DNA from: Sporosarcina sp. D27
Lineage (GTDB): Bacteria; Bacillota; Bacilli; Bacillales_A; Planococcaceae
DNA length: 64,000 bases
Assembly: GCF_000586555.1 (NCBI RefSeq)
Contig: NZ_AZUC01000009.1
Span: 1-64,000, forward strand
Direction of reading: 5' to 3'
The position numbers and the translations under genes were made by a program. The notes below the pieces were generated by a model that searched no databases, was not told the DNA's origin, and saw only the letters and a list, made by a program, of their open reading frames with translations. Shown one piece after another: positions 1 through 9,470 of this stretch. Within the stretch, counting starts at the first letter, position 1; every line of letters starts with the position of its first letter.

Positions 1-19
1 GGATCAAACTCTCCATAAA
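1..19 (-). rRNA. 16S rRNA gene, 5' end only
   Basis: Read on the minus strand, these bases are the conserved 5' end of bacterial 16S rRNA (TTTATGGAGAGTTTGATCC). The gene is transcribed leftward and almost all of it lies outside the window. The leader and promoters upstream (20-460) fit an rRNA operon start. Confidence 0.9.
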
Positions 20-300
20 ACTGGTAGTCGATCTGCAGCGCATTACGTCGTCAGCTTCACTCTCTCAATCGGTCACGTACCAAAGTACGCTCCCTTCTTC
101 GTTCGATCACTTCCTAGTACCACACTACAGCTCGACAACCAGTATGAGAATTGATTGCTCAATTCGTACTGGCATCATTTAAGATGTCTATCAGATCGAT
201 TAAGATCTGTTTGTGTTTGTTTCGCCGACAGAGCCGGTAAAACAAACAATAATTCGTTGACATTTTGCTGTTCAGTTTTCAAGGTTCATAGTGTTAAACT
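20..300 (-). other. rrn operon leader (processing stems and boxA-like element)
   Basis: This untranslated leader lies between the rrn promoters and 16S. On the minus strand it carries the CCTTGAAAACTGAACA element (around 265-285) typical of Bacillales rrn leaders and spacers, which overlaps the antitermination boxA. A strong hairpin follows at 139-172 (arms 139-154 and 159-172), and a short inverted repeat lies at 75-91. These are probable RNase III or processing structures. No protein-coding frame is seen. Confidence 0.7.
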
Positions 301-332
301 TATTTGTTAGCTGTTGTTTCAGCAACTCTTAC

Positions 333-361
333 ATCATAACATGGTGTAATCATCGTGTCAA
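333..361 (-). promoter_or_regulatory. rrn promoter P2 (sigma-A)
   Basis: On the minus strand a perfect -35 TTGACA (356-361) and a -10 TATGAT (333-338) are separated by exactly 17 bases. This is a near-consensus housekeeping promoter facing the 16S gene. Confidence 0.85.
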
Positions 362-428
362 CAACTTTTTTTAAAAAATATTACTTGCCTTTGAACCCGA
401 TAAAGCGTGTTCCGAAGGACAAGTAATA

Positions 429-458
429 ATATACAACAGATAGTATATAGTTTGCAAG
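429..458 (-). promoter_or_regulatory. rrn promoter P1 (sigma-A)
   Basis: On the minus strand, -35 TTGCAA (453-458) and -10 TATATT (429-434) have an 18-base spacer, about 95 bases upstream of the stronger P2. Tandem promoters are usual for Bacillales rrn operons. The -35 begins just past the stop codon of the DMT transporter gene, so read-through from that gene would enter the rrn operon. Confidence 0.6.
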
Positions 459-470
459 CTTTTTTTAAAA

Positions 471-1355
471 TTAAACCGAAGTTTTTTTTCGACCATCGAC
501 CACAAACAACAAAATCCCTAGTAATACAACGATTCCACCTGTAATTTGTGCTGTCGATAAACTCTCATCGAAGATGTAATACGCCAAGATTGACGCACCA
601 ACAGGTTCGAATAATATTGCAATAGAAATGGCATTCGTACTTACCCACCGGATTGCCCAGTTAAAAAGGGTATGACCTAGTAGGTTCGGAATTAACGCTA
701 ATAACATGAACCACATCCAATCTGATTGTGGATATGGACCAAATGACTCCCCTTTTATTAATACATAGAAGAAAAGTGTAATTGAGCTAATTGAGTAAAC
801 TACAAACGTATATGTGATAAGGGACAATCTTTGACGCACGTCTTGGCCTAACAATAAGTTACCTGTAATTAGCGCACAACCAATCAGTGCAAGGATATCT
901 CCATAAAATGCAGTTCCTCCAAGTTGGAAATCACCAAAACTGATAATGACACTCCCCGATATTGCGACAACTGCAGATAATATCGTTTTAATCGATAAAC
1001 GTTCTTTAAAGAAAAAGTATGTACCCGCAAACGCAAATATAGGTTGGAGTGTTACTAATACCGTAGAACTTGCAACGGATGTATAATTCAACGATTCAAA
1101 CCAAAAGATGAAGTGGAACGCTAAAAACACACCTGCCAAAGTTGAAAATATCCAATCCCGTTTTTTCAGTAGAGTTATTTCTTTTCTGTATTTCAGTAAG
1201 AAAATCGGCAACATCAAGAGGACCGAGAAAAACATTCTGTAAAATGCAGTAACTCCCGCTTCTGAGGATACTAATTTTACAAAAATTGCTGATAAAGCAA
1301 CTGAGATAACTCCTATAATGATAGGGATCGCTGGATGTATAGGAGGTTTGTTCAT
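471..1355 (-). CDS. DMT-superfamily transporter (EamA family)
   Basis: This is a 294-residue integral membrane protein with about ten hydrophobic segments, arranged as two tandem EamA repeats (roughly residues 8-140 and 150-285) and ending in a short basic tail. The family exports amino acids or other small metabolites through the cytoplasmic membrane; the substrate cannot be told from sequence. The ATG is preceded by AAGGAAAGTG on the minus strand, and the length is standard for the family. It is a single-gene unit, divergent from the CDF transporter gene. No terminator is visible before the rrn P1 promoter, which starts a few bases after the stop. Confidence 0.9.
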   Translation of the reverse strand: MNKPPIHPAIPIIIGVISVALSAIFVKLVSSEAGVTAFYRMFFSVLLMLPIFLLKYRKEITLLKKRDWIFSTLAGVFLAFHFIFWFESLNYTSVASSTVLVTLQPIFAFAGTYFFFKERLSIKTILSAVVAISGSVIISFGDFQLGGTAFYGDILALIGCALITGNLLLGQDVRQRLSLITYTFVVYSISSITLFFYVLIKGESFGPYPQSDWMWFMLLALIPNLLGHTLFNWAIRWVSTNAISIAILFEPVGASILAYYIFDESLSTAQITGGIVVLLGILLFVVDGRKKTSV

Positions 1356-1544
1356 ATAAACACATCACTTTCCTTCTATTGAGGGTTACAATAGTTTGTT
1401 TATGGATATAGCATATAGTATATCAGACAAGGTTGTTCTAAAAATTCCGCGTTTAGAATACCTCTATTATTTATCTAGAAGGAAAAAAGATGTCACAATG
1501 TAATTGAACGAACCACCATTTTTGTTACAAAGGAGCATACATTC

Positions 1545-2543
1545 ATGACCAATTGGATTCAACTTTTAAAAGATGGTAACAAACCTGCTCTTTTAGCCGC
1601 TATAGTTAATGTTATTATCGCCGCTTTAAAAGCGGGTGCTTTTTTTCTAACAGGCAACGTGGCCATGTTCGCTGAAATGATGCACTCTATCGGAGATGCT
1701 GCAAACCAACTATTCGTTTATGTTGGTTCTGCCCTTTCTAAAAAAGCACCAACTCCTAAATATCCAAATGGTTTTGGTAGGATTGTAAACCTCGTCTGTC
1801 TTGGGGCAGTTTTGATCGTAGCGATCCTTTCTTATGAAACTATAGTTGGAGGGATACATCATATCCTCCATCCTTCAGAAAGTGGAGGTTTGTGGATCAA
1901 TCTAGGCGTCCTCGGAATCGGAATTGTGCTAGAATCCTTTGTTCTCTATAAGGCATCAAAAGAAGTCTTTCACGATGCAGGTGTTGAACATGTAGGTTTA
2001 TCATCTTTTCTAAAAAGCTTTATATATCTCAAAAAGGCAAAACCTCCAACTAAGTTAGTCTTTATGGAAGACTTAGTGGCGACTAGCGGAGGCATAATAG
2101 CATTTGTTGCCGTGCTACTCGCTCATTTCTTTGGCTGGTTCGCAGCCGAAGGCGTTGCTTCAATTATCATTGGTGTAATGATGTTCTATGTAGTAGGTAA
2201 AGTGTTCCTCGAAAATGCTCGAGGGGCTATTGGAGAAACGGATGAAGAAATGCTCGCGCACATTGCCCATCTACTCGCAGAAGACCCTGACATTGTGGAT
2301 ATTCAACGTGTTGAGGTTGTTAAAGAAGGAGAATTTCTACATGTTGAAATCATTGCCGAGGTTGCGACTTCGAATACAGTTGAGTATGTTCTTAAAGTCA
2401 AAGATCGTTTACTTACTACAATCCTGATTCAGAAAGGCATTCAGGATGTCATCATTTCTTTAGTAGGCGATGACGGTGTTGAATCCTGGACTGGCAAAAA
2501 TAGTTCTAACCTCATCGAAAATCGCAAGAAACTACCTGAATAA
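1545..2543 (+). CDS. Cation diffusion facilitator family transporter (SLC30A9-like)
   Basis: This 332-residue protein has an N-terminal membrane domain of about six helices and a cytoplasmic C-terminal domain. The HSIGD motif (His47, Asp51) in the second helix is the metal-binding signature of CDF metal/H+ antiporters. In the fifth helix the usual His/Asp pair is replaced by Glu175-Asp176 (MEDLVAT), as in the ZnT9/SLC30A9-type branch, so the transported ion may not be plain Zn2+. GGAGCA precedes the ATG. It ends at a terminator shared with the convergent alcohol dehydrogenase gene. The family call is firm; the metal is unknown. Confidence 0.9.
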   Translation: MTNWIQLLKDGNKPALLAAIVNVIIAALKAGAFFLTGNVAMFAEMMHSIGDAANQLFVYVGSALSKKAPTPKYPNGFGRIVNLVCLGAVLIVAILSYETIVGGIHHILHPSESGGLWINLGVLGIGIVLESFVLYKASKEVFHDAGVEHVGLSSFLKSFIYLKKAKPPTKLVFMEDLVATSGGIIAFVAVLLAHFFGWFAAEGVASIIIGVMMFYVVGKVFLENARGAIGETDEEMLAHIAHLLAEDPDIVDIQRVEVVKEGEFLHVEIIAEVATSNTVEYVLKVKDRLLTTILIQKGIQDVIISLVGDDGVESWTGKNSSNLIENRKKLPE

Positions 2544-2550
2544 AAAAATG

Positions 2551-2578
2551 CGAGCCAACGCTAGAGACTGTTGGCTCG
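2551..2578. terminator. Bidirectional intrinsic terminator
   Basis: Nine-base arms CGAGCCAAC (2551-2559) and GTTGGCTCG (2570-2578) have A/T runs on both sides. It lies between the convergent CDF transporter and alcohol dehydrogenase genes and can serve both. Confidence 0.9.
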
Positions 2579-2586
2579 TATTTTTA

Positions 2587-3750
2587 TTACAATGAATTCG
2601 TCAAAATTTGAACGACGTCCTCTTTAGCTAGCTTCGCGAAGTTACCAAGCGGTCCTCTTGCTGCAGCTTTTTCAGCCATTAGTTCAATTTTCGAATCATC
2701 TATATCGAAATCAGCAAGTTTTCGAGGCGCTCCAATCGATGCCCAGAACTCCTCTAATTTAGAAATACCTTCTAATGCCGTTTCTTCATCTGTCTTACCC
2801 GCCGGATCTACACCAAATGCTTTTACAGCTAACTGTGCATAACGTTTAGGATTCAAATGCATCGTATAACGCATCCACTCTGGGAATAGGATAGACAGAC
2901 CGCCAGCGTGTGGAATGTCATAGACTGCTGAAACAGCGTGCTCAATGTCATGAGTTCCCCAGTCACCTGTGTATCCCATGCGAAGGAAACCATTCAATCC
3001 CCAAACACCCGCAAGCATCATAGTCGCTCTTAGTTCGTAGTTATCTGGATAATTCACTACTTCTGCACCTGTTGTGATCAAAGTACGGAGAGCACTTTCA
3101 CACATTTCATCTTGGAAAGGAGTATTCGATGATTCATTGAAGTATTCTTCAAAGATATGAGACATCGTATCTACAATTCCGTTGACTGTTTGATCCTTCG
3201 GAACTGACATCGTATAAGACGGATCTAAAATTGAGAATTTAGGGAAGTTAAATGGTGTTCCCCATCCATACTTTTCTTGAGTTTCTTCATTAGTAATGAC
3301 AGACCCTGCATTCATCTCAGAACTTGTTGCAGATAGTGTCAATACTGTACCAAACGGTAGTGCATCTTGAGGTACCGCTTTACGTACAACAAAGTCCCAC
3401 GGGTTGCCATCATATTTTGCAGCACAAGCGATTAGCTTCGTACAGTCAATGACCGAACCGCCCCCGACTGCTATGATTACGTCTATGTTCTCACGTTTAC
3501 ATAATTCCGCTGCAGCAATCGCAGTTGAAAGTCTAGGGTTCGGCTCCACTCCACCAAATTCGTGAACAGTGAGTCCCCCTTCTTTCAGTACTCCCATTAC
3601 ATCATCATATACACCATTCTTCTTAATACTTCCTCCACCGTATACAACAAGAACGTTATTTCCATATTTTTTAAGCTCATCTGCTAAATTCGAGACTTGC
3701 CCTTTACCGAACAATAATTTTACAGGATTTTGAAATACGAAGTTATCCAA
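2587..3750 (-). CDS. yugJ: Iron-containing alcohol dehydrogenase (butanol dehydrogenase type, YugJ-like)
   Basis: This 387-residue protein is a group III metal-dependent alcohol dehydrogenase, which reduces aldehydes such as butanal with NAD(P)H in the cytoplasm. The NAD-binding GGGSVID motif is at about 96-102. The metal ligands are visible as Asp194, His198, His267 and His281 (DTMSH and THDIEH...IPH segments). Length and motif spacing match B. subtilis YugJ/YugK, and yugI, yugE and patB homologs nearby support that locus. A GGAGG-like site precedes the ATG. It is a single-gene unit. The true physiological aldehyde is unknown. Confidence 0.93.
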   Translation of the reverse strand: MDNFVFQNPVKLLFGKGQVSNLADELKKYGNNVLVVYGGGSIKKNGVYDDVMGVLKEGGLTVHEFGGVEPNPRLSTAIAAAELCKRENIDVIIAVGGGSVIDCTKLIACAAKYDGNPWDFVVRKAVPQDALPFGTVLTLSATSSEMNAGSVITNEETQEKYGWGTPFNFPKFSILDPSYTMSVPKDQTVNGIVDTMSHIFEEYFNESSNTPFQDEMCESALRTLITTGAEVVNYPDNYELRATMMLAGVWGLNGFLRMGYTGDWGTHDIEHAVSAVYDIPHAGGLSILFPEWMRYTMHLNPKRYAQLAVKAFGVDPAGKTDEETALEGISKLEEFWASIGAPRKLADFDIDDSKIELMAEKAAARGPLGNFAKLAKEDVVQILTNSL

Positions 3751-3839
3751 AATTCATCGCCTCCTCAGACTACATCTATTATGTTTTAGGACAGTTAGTG
3801 ATGCAACTGTTCTGCCCATCATCTTAGTTGAACCAAAAA

Positions 3840-3865
3840 GAGCACCCCTGTTAGCAGGGGTGCTC
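3840..3865 (-). terminator. Intrinsic terminator of the roc cluster
   Basis: A perfect 11-bp stem (GAGCACCCCTG, 3840-3850, with 3855-3865) and a 4-base loop are followed on the minus strand by TTTTT. It closes the rocA-rocD-glutamate dehydrogenase cluster. Confidence 0.92.
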
Positions 3866-3877
3866 TCGATTTACTGA

Positions 3878-5122
3878 TTATGCCCAGCCACGGAAACGTG
3901 AAGCTTCCGCTGTTTTACGGATACCGATCATATACGCAGCAAGACGCATGTCAATGCCTCGTGTAGTTGATACAGAATATACATTTTCAAACGCTGCGAC
4001 CATTTTTTCAGTCATGCGCTCACGAACAAGTTCTTCTGACCAGTAGTAACCCATGTTGTTCTGAACCCACTCGAAGTACGAAACGGTAACACCGCCAGCA
4101 CTTGCCAGTACGTCAGGAACAAGTAGAACTCCACGATCTGCAAGAATTTTCGTTGCTTCAGAAGTTGTTGGACCATTTGCTGCTTCAACAACAATAGAAG
4201 CTTTAATGTTATGTGCATTGTGTTCTGTAATTTGGTTCTCGATTGCTGCAGGAACGAGGATATCGCAATCCAACTCCAACAACTCTTGGTTCGTCAATGT
4301 GTTTTCGAACAATGTAGTTACTGTTCCAAAACTATCACGACGGTCAAGTAAATAATCGATGTCCAAGCCGTTTGGATCGTGTAAAGCTCCATAAGCATCA
4401 GAAATCCCGATTACTTTAGCACCTGCGTCGTGAAGGAATTTAGAAAGGAAGCTACCTGCGTTACCAAAACCTTGGATAACAATACGAGCGCCTTTCATAT
4501 CGATACCACGACGTTTAGCTGCTTCATTAATAATAATCGTTACGCCTTCAGCAGTCGCACGGTCGCGACCTTGTGAACCACCGAGAACGATAGGTTTTCC
4601 TGTAATGAAGCCTGGTGAGTTGAACTCATCAATTCTGCTGTATTCATCCATCATCCACGCCATAATTTGTGAGTTTGTGAAAACGTCAGGTGCTGGAATA
4701 TCTTTAGTTGGCCCCATAACTTGAGACAACGCTCGAACATAGCCACGACTTAGACGTTCTAATTCGTCCATAGACATTTCACGCGGATCACAAACGATGC
4801 CGCCTTTACCGCCGCCGTAAGGAAGGTCTACGATACCAGCTTTAAGTGTCATCCACATGGAAAGTGCACGCACTTCATCTAAAGTAACATCTGGGTGGAA
4901 ACGTACTCCGCCTTTTGTTGGTCCGACAGCGTCGTTATGCTGGCCACGGTATCCAGTGAAGACTTTTACTTTTCCATCGTCCATTTTAATAGGGATACGT
5001 ACTTCTGTCATGCGCATCGGTTCTTTCAGAAGTTCATACATTCCTTCATCGTAGCCCAGCTTGTCAAGTGCTTCTTTAATAACAACTTGTGTAGATGTGA
5101 ACAGATTCAGGTTTTCAGTCAT
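3878..5122 (-). CDS. rocG: NAD-dependent glutamate dehydrogenase (RocG/GudB)
   Basis: This 414-residue protein oxidatively deaminates glutamate to 2-oxoglutarate and ammonia. It has the Glu/Leu/Phe/Val dehydrogenase signature LPYGGGKGG with catalytic Lys106, the substrate-binding lysines Lys70 (GPTKGG) and Lys94, and a C-terminal Rossmann domain with GFGNAG near 219-224. It lies 80 bases after rocD and takes the final step of ornithine/proline breakdown, so a catabolic RocG role is more likely than an anabolic one. It is intact; no in-frame duplication like the cryptic B. subtilis gudB repeat is seen. The ATG has an upstream GAGGCGA. Confidence 0.96.
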   Translation of the reverse strand: MTENLNLFTSTQVVIKEALDKLGYDEGMYELLKEPMRMTEVRIPIKMDDGKVKVFTGYRGQHNDAVGPTKGGVRFHPDVTLDEVRALSMWMTLKAGIVDLPYGGGKGGIVCDPREMSMDELERLSRGYVRALSQVMGPTKDIPAPDVFTNSQIMAWMMDEYSRIDEFNSPGFITGKPIVLGGSQGRDRATAEGVTIIINEAAKRRGIDMKGARIVIQGFGNAGSFLSKFLHDAGAKVIGISDAYGALHDPNGLDIDYLLDRRDSFGTVTTLFENTLTNQELLELDCDILVPAAIENQITEHNAHNIKASIVVEAANGPTTSEATKILADRGVLLVPDVLASAGGVTVSYFEWVQNNMGYYWSEELVRERMTEKMVAAFENVYSVSTTRGIDMRLAAYMIGIRKTAEASRFRGWA

Positions 5123-5202
5123 TGTAATGGTCGCCTCTTTGTTTCATAATGTTTTTTCCTTATTCATAGTATCATATCGAACAACGTAATTGGAAAGAAT
5201 TT

Positions 5203-6396
5203 TTAGTTAGCAAATACGCTTTTGATTTTTTCAAGTGCCCAATCAAGTTCTTCTTTAGTAATGACTAATGGTGGAGCAAAACGAATTACTGTATCGTGTG
5301 TTTCTTTACAGAGCAATCCAAGTTCTTTGAGCTTTTCACAGTACGGACGTGCCTCTACAGTTAGCTGCATTCCGATGAACAAACCGCGTCCGCGTACTTC
5401 TGTAATCACTTCATTTTCGATCTTTTGAAGTTCTTCTTTGAAGTAGTTTCCAAGTTCAAGTGACTTGTCTGCAAGTTTTTCGTTTTCAAGCACATCTAAA
5501 GATGCAATTGAAACAGCACATGCCATTGGGTTTCCACCAAATGTAGATCCATGTGAACCTGGGTTAAATACTTCAAGCACTTCTTTGTCAGCTACTACAC
5601 AAGAGATCGGGAATACTCCGCCACCTAGTGCTTTACCAAGGATATACATATCCGGGTTAACGTCTTCCCATTCACATGCAAACATTTTACCAGTACGGCA
5701 TAGACCCGCTTGGATTTCGTCTGCAATGAATAGAACATTGTTTTCTTTACATAGGTCACGCGCTTTTTTCAAATAGCCTGCTGTAGGAATGATGATTCCA
5801 GCTTCTCCTTGAATTGGCTCGATGATGAATGCCGCTGTATTTGGTGTAATTGCTTTTTCCAGTGCATCAAGATCGCCATAAGGTACTAATTTGATACCTG
5901 GAAGCATTGGTCCGAAACCACGCTTATATTCCGGATCTGAAGAAAGGGACACTGCACCCATCGTACGTCCGTGGAAGTTGCCTTCACATCCGATGATTTC
6001 AGCTTTGTTTTCTTCTACGCCTTTAACGTCATATGCCCAGCGGCGAGCTGCCTTGATTGCTGTTTCAACAGCTTCAGCACCAGTGTTCATTGGCAACGCC
6101 ATTTCTTTACCAGAGAGTTCAGTAATTTTTTCGTACCAAGGACCCAACTGATCGCTGTGGAATGCACGTGAAGTAAGAGTAACTTTGTCTGCCTGATCTT
6201 TAAGTGCTTGAATGATTTTAGGATGACGATGCCCTTGGTTCACTGCAGAGTATGCAGAGAGCATATCCATGTATTTGTTACCTTCTGGATCCTTTACCCA
6301 TACACCTTCTGCTTCTGAGATAACAATCGGTAGCGGATGATAGTTTGGTGCACCATACTTATTAGTTTGTTCAATCACTTGTTGAGATACTGACAT
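5203..6396 (-). CDS. rocD: Ornithine aminotransferase RocD
   Basis: This 397-residue class III PLP aminotransferase moves the delta-amino group of ornithine to 2-oxoglutarate, giving glutamate semialdehyde (cyclising to pyrroline-5-carboxylate) and glutamate. The PLP lysine is Lys255 in ILGKALGGG, with ADEIQAG (225-231) just before it and TGAEAV (105-110) for phosphate binding. Length matches RocD (about 400). GAGGAGGG precedes the ATG. It sits between rocA and rocG in the same direction. An intercistronic stem-loop at 6433-6450 separates it from rocA. Confidence 0.96.
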   Translation of the reverse strand: MSVSQQVIEQTNKYGAPNYHPLPIVISEAEGVWVKDPEGNKYMDMLSAYSAVNQGHRHPKIIQALKDQADKVTLTSRAFHSDQLGPWYEKITELSGKEMALPMNTGAEAVETAIKAARRWAYDVKGVEENKAEIIGCEGNFHGRTMGAVSLSSDPEYKRGFGPMLPGIKLVPYGDLDALEKAITPNTAAFIIEPIQGEAGIIIPTAGYLKKARDLCKENNVLFIADEIQAGLCRTGKMFACEWEDVNPDMYILGKALGGGVFPISCVVADKEVLEVFNPGSHGSTFGGNPMACAVSIASLDVLENEKLADKSLELGNYFKEELQKIENEVITEVRGRGLFIGMQLTVEARPYCEKLKELGLLCKETHDTVIRFAPPLVITKEELDWALEKIKSVFAN

Positions 6397-6432
6397 TCAA
6401 ATTCCCTCCTCGGTTAGGTATGTAGATACAGC

Positions 6433-6450
6433 GCCTGTCTTGTGACAGGC
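6433..6450 (-). other. Intercistronic stem-loop between rocA and rocD
   Basis: The perfect 7-bp stem GCCTGTC (6433-6439) / GACAGGC (6444-6450) with a 4-base loop has no U-run on the minus strand. It is therefore more likely an mRNA stability or processing element than a terminator. Confidence 0.5.
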
Positions 6451-6468
6451 GACTGCTTGAAACTAGTC

Positions 6469-8013
6469 TTATAGCATTTCAGAAGTTGTTTTACCTTGCA
6501 TGTGAAGCTGCAAGTAGTCTGGGCCACCTGCTTTTGAATCTGTTCCTGACATGTTGAATCCACCAAATGGCTGGTATCCAACGATAGCGCCTGTGCAACC
6601 ACGGTTGAAGTACAAGTTACCACAGTGGAAATCTTCACGAGCTTGCTCGATGTGCTCACGGTTATTAGTGATAACTGCGCCTGTCAAACCGTAATCTGTG
6701 TCGTTTGCCATGTCGATTGCTTCTGTGAAGTTTTTCGCTTTTGCAAGTGCTACGAATGGACCGAATACTTCTTCTTTCATAATACGAGCTTCAGGTGCAA
6801 CGTCTGCGAATACAGTCGGAGCAACGAAGAATCCTTTAGAGCTATCGCCTTCCCCACCTGCAACAAGACGACCTTCTTCTTTACCAATTTCAACATAGCT
6901 CATGATTTTGTCAAAAGCAGCTTGGTCGATAACTGGTCCAGCGAAGTTAGACTGGTCAGTTGGATCACCATAAGTCAACTCTTTAGTAAGTTCTTCTACG
7001 CGAGCAACCACTGTGTCATATACATCTTCGTGGATAATTGCACGTGAACAAGCTGAACATTTTTGTCCGCTGAAACCGAATGCTGATTTAACGATAGATT
7101 GTGCAGCAAGCTCAAGATCCGCTTCGTTGTCAACAACGATTGTATCTTTACCGCCCATTTCAGCAATCACACGCTTCAACCAAATTTGTCCTTCGTTCAC
7201 TTTAGAAGCGCGCTCGAAAATACGTGTTCCAACTTCGCGTGAACCTGTGAACGATACGAAACGAGTGCGCGCGTGATCTACTAAGTAGTCACCGATTTCA
7301 GAGCCAGAACCTGGTACATAGTTTACTACGCCTGCAGGCATTCCCGCTTCTTCAAGGACTTCCATGAATTTGTAAGCAACAACTGGAGTAGTTGAAGCTG
7401 GCTTCAATAGTACTGTGTTTCCTGTTACAAGTGCAGCTACTGTAGTACCCGCCATGATTGCGAATGCAAAGTTCCACGGAGAGATAACAACGCCAACTCC
7501 TAAAGGAATGTAGTCAAAACGGTTGAATTCGCCTGGACGGCTTTCTACTGGCATTCCGTCTTTCAAGCGTAACATTTGACGGCCGTAGTACTCTAGGAAG
7601 TCAATTGCTTCTGCAGTATCTGCATCCGCTTCGTTCCAAGGCTTACCAGCTTCTTTTGTCAATAGTGCTGAGAATTCCATTTTGCGGCGACGAACAATTG
7701 CTGCAGCTTTGAAAAGAATATCTGCACGCATTGCTGGTTCTGTCTTTCTCCAAGTATTGAAAGTTTCGTCTGCAACTTTCATAGCTTTTTCTGCAATATC
7801 TTTACTTGCTTTAGAAACGCTACCGATAACTTCTTCTTTGTTAGCTGGATTGAAAGAGACGAGCTTATCATCAGTCATGATGCGCTCTCCACCTACGATT
7901 AGGGGATAATCTTTACCAAGGTAAGCTTCCACAGTCTTAAGACCTTCTTGGAATGCTTTTTTATTTTCTTCGATTGTGAAATCTGTGAATGGTTCATGTT
8001 TGTACGGGATCAT
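6469..8013 (-). CDS. rocA: 1-pyrroline-5-carboxylate dehydrogenase RocA
   Basis: This 514-residue aldehyde dehydrogenase oxidises pyrroline-5-carboxylate/glutamate semialdehyde to glutamate with NAD+. The catalytic pair is visible as Glu285 (IAEMGGKD) and Cys319 (FSGQKCSA), with the NAD-binding FTGSREVG at 255-262. Length and residue numbers are within one of B. subtilis RocA (515). AAAGGAGGA precedes the ATG. It is the first gene of the roc cluster; its promoter must lie in the 137 bases shared with the divergent regulator gene, where TGCAA-N7-TTGCA palindromes occur. Confidence 0.96.
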   Translation of the reverse strand: MIPYKHEPFTDFTIEENKKAFQEGLKTVEAYLGKDYPLIVGGERIMTDDKLVSFNPANKEEVIGSVSKASKDIAEKAMKVADETFNTWRKTEPAMRADILFKAAAIVRRRKMEFSALLTKEAGKPWNEADADTAEAIDFLEYYGRQMLRLKDGMPVESRPGEFNRFDYIPLGVGVVISPWNFAFAIMAGTTVAALVTGNTVLLKPASTTPVVAYKFMEVLEEAGMPAGVVNYVPGSGSEIGDYLVDHARTRFVSFTGSREVGTRIFERASKVNEGQIWLKRVIAEMGGKDTIVVDNEADLELAAQSIVKSAFGFSGQKCSACSRAIIHEDVYDTVVARVEELTKELTYGDPTDQSNFAGPVIDQAAFDKIMSYVEIGKEEGRLVAGGEGDSSKGFFVAPTVFADVAPEARIMKEEVFGPFVALAKAKNFTEAIDMANDTDYGLTGAVITNNREHIEQAREDFHCGNLYFNRGCTGAIVGYQPFGGFNMSGTDSKAGGPDYLQLHMQGKTTSEML

Positions 8014-8037
8014 GATAGTCCTCCTTTAGATGGGTCA

Positions 8038-8098
8038 TGCAAATAATATTTGCACTTCATTGTTAATTGCACTTATAATAATGCAAGATATTATTGCA
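8038..8098. promoter_or_regulatory. Candidate operators in the rocA/regulator divergent region
   Basis: Two 17-bp palindromes of the form TGCAA-N7-TTGCA, one perfect at 8038-8054 and one at 8082-8098, flank a TTGCA...TGCAA pair (8067-8071 with 8082-8086); a further TTGCAA follows at 8101. The 61-base cluster sits in the 137-base divergent gap. No -24/-12 (TGGCAC-N5-TTGCA) sigma-54 promoter is seen here. I infer binding by the adjacent Fis-type regulator. Confidence 0.55.
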
Positions 8099-8150
8099 CA
8101 TTGCAAGTATTAATGTTTACCTGAAGAAAAAAGTTAGGCGGTGTCACTCT

Positions 8151-9470
8151 ATGAGTGCTTTTGAAGAGTCACTCTTTCCCTTTTATGAATTTGCTGTAAA
8201 GCGTGCAGGGGTTGGAATCCATGCCGTTAACAGTGAGGGCAGGACCATTATTTACAACGACAAGATGAAAGAAATCGAAGGACTAGACCTCGATGATATC
8301 CGAGATTTGTCCATCATGGAATTATTCAATTTCCGCCAACAACCGAGTACGTTGATGGAAGTGTTACAAAGTGGACAAGAACAATTAAACATTAAACAAA
8401 CGTATTGGAACCAAAACGAAACTGAAATTACAACGATTAATAATACCTATCCTATTGTGAATAACGGAGTGCTCATAGGTGCAGTTGAACTCTCTCATGA
8501 CGTCACAGCACTGGAAAAGTTTGTTCTGCAACCGTTGACCAAGGATCGAGAACCTGTTTTGCTGAACAACATCGTAGCGGAATCCGTATCCATGAAAAAG
8601 ATTATCGCTACAGCAAAAAAAGCGGTACGTGCAAAACTCCCTGTCCTCCTTGTAGGAGAAGCAGGCACTGGTAAAGACCTTGTAGCCCAAGGAATTCATC
8701 ATGAAGTTCCTGTTGCAGATTCGTCGTTTTATACACTTTACTGCAATCGATCTGATGACCAATCAATTGATCGTCTGGCAACTGAATTAAAAACCGATGC
8801 GCCATTCACCCTATTTTGCGAACGAATCGACTTTTTATCCATCGAACTACAGCGCAAGCTTCTAAGGATTTTAGAAAGTTCGGACCATCATAAACGACAA
8901 TTCATCGCAAGCATAGGTGAAGACCCCGTCGAACTTATCGCATCAGGAAGTCTGCTAAAGGAGCTGTATTACTTTTTTGCATCCTTTACGATTCGCTTCC
9001 CACCTCTGCGGGAAAGGAAAGAAGATATACTTCCTTTCGTCAAAAGGTATTTAGTGAGACGCAAAGAAAGTTTAGGTACCGCATTAGACGACATTACAGG
9101 AGAAGTCGAGGAACTATTCCTTTCATACACATGGCCTGGCAATATCCGTGAACTTGAAATGTTGCTAAACGAAGTGGCCTCCCTCGCTTCAGCTGAAACA
9201 ACAATTACGTATGAAATGCTCCCTCAACACTTTAGAGCTAAAAGTGCGGTTTTGGACGAAGGAACAGTTCCGTTCCCCTCTTTCATCTTGCCAAGTGAAA
9301 AAGACATGCTTCCTCTCGATAAATTTTTAAGAGAAGCAGAATCCTATTATTTACAAAAAGCTTTAACCATTCATGACGGTAACATTACTAGAACAGCGAA
9401 TGCCTTGTCGATGAGCAGACAAAACTTACAATATCGTCTTCGGAAAAACAAAAAAGGAGAAGAGGGATAA
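8151..9470 (+). CDS. RocR-like regulator: PAS, degenerate AAA+ domain and Fis-type HTH
   Basis: This 439-residue protein has the layout of NtrC-type activators such as RocR: PAS domain about 10-125, AAA+ domain about 135-365, Fis-type helix-turn-helix about 400-432. The Walker A motif is intact (GEAGTGKD, 169-176). The GAFTGA loop that contacts sigma-54 is absent: only about 20 residues separate the Cys198 region from the degenerate Walker B (TLFCERIDF, 220-228, with Glu-Arg where Asp-Glu is expected). The usual arginine finger of the DLYYRL segment is replaced (ELYYFF, 271-276). I chose the ATG at 8151 because AGGCGG precedes it; an upstream TTG at 8094 lies inside the operator region. It is divergent from rocA, so control of roc genes is inferred. 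Confidence 0.88.
   Translation: MSAFEESLFPFYEFAVKRAGVGIHAVNSEGRTIIYNDKMKEIEGLDLDDIRDLSIMELFNFRQQPSTLMEVLQSGQEQLNIKQTYWNQNETEITTINNTYPIVNNGVLIGAVELSHDVTALEKFVLQPLTKDREPVLLNNIVAESVSMKKIIATAKKAVRAKLPVLLVGEAGTGKDLVAQGIHHEVPVADSSFYTLYCNRSDDQSIDRLATELKTDAPFTLFCERIDFLSIELQRKLLRILESSDHHKRQFIASIGEDPVELIASGSLLKELYYFFASFTIRFPPLRERKEDILPFVKRYLVRRKESLGTALDDITGEVEELFLSYTWPGNIRELEMLLNEVASLASAETTITYEMLPQHFRAKSAVLDEGTVPFPSFILPSEKDMLPLDKFLREAESYYLQKALTIHDGNITRTANALSMSRQNLQYRLRKNKKGEEG

Noticed and set aside
1436..1458. TTCTAAA...TTTAGAA inverted repeat upstream of the CDF transporter as a metal-sensor operator
   Set aside because: The arms are only seven bases, AT-rich, and do not match CzrA, Zur or Fur sites that I know; chance is likely.
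8014..8150. Sigma-54 promoter before rocA
   Set aside because: TTGCA elements at first suggested a -12 box, but no GG-containing -24 element is found ten bases upstream of any of them.
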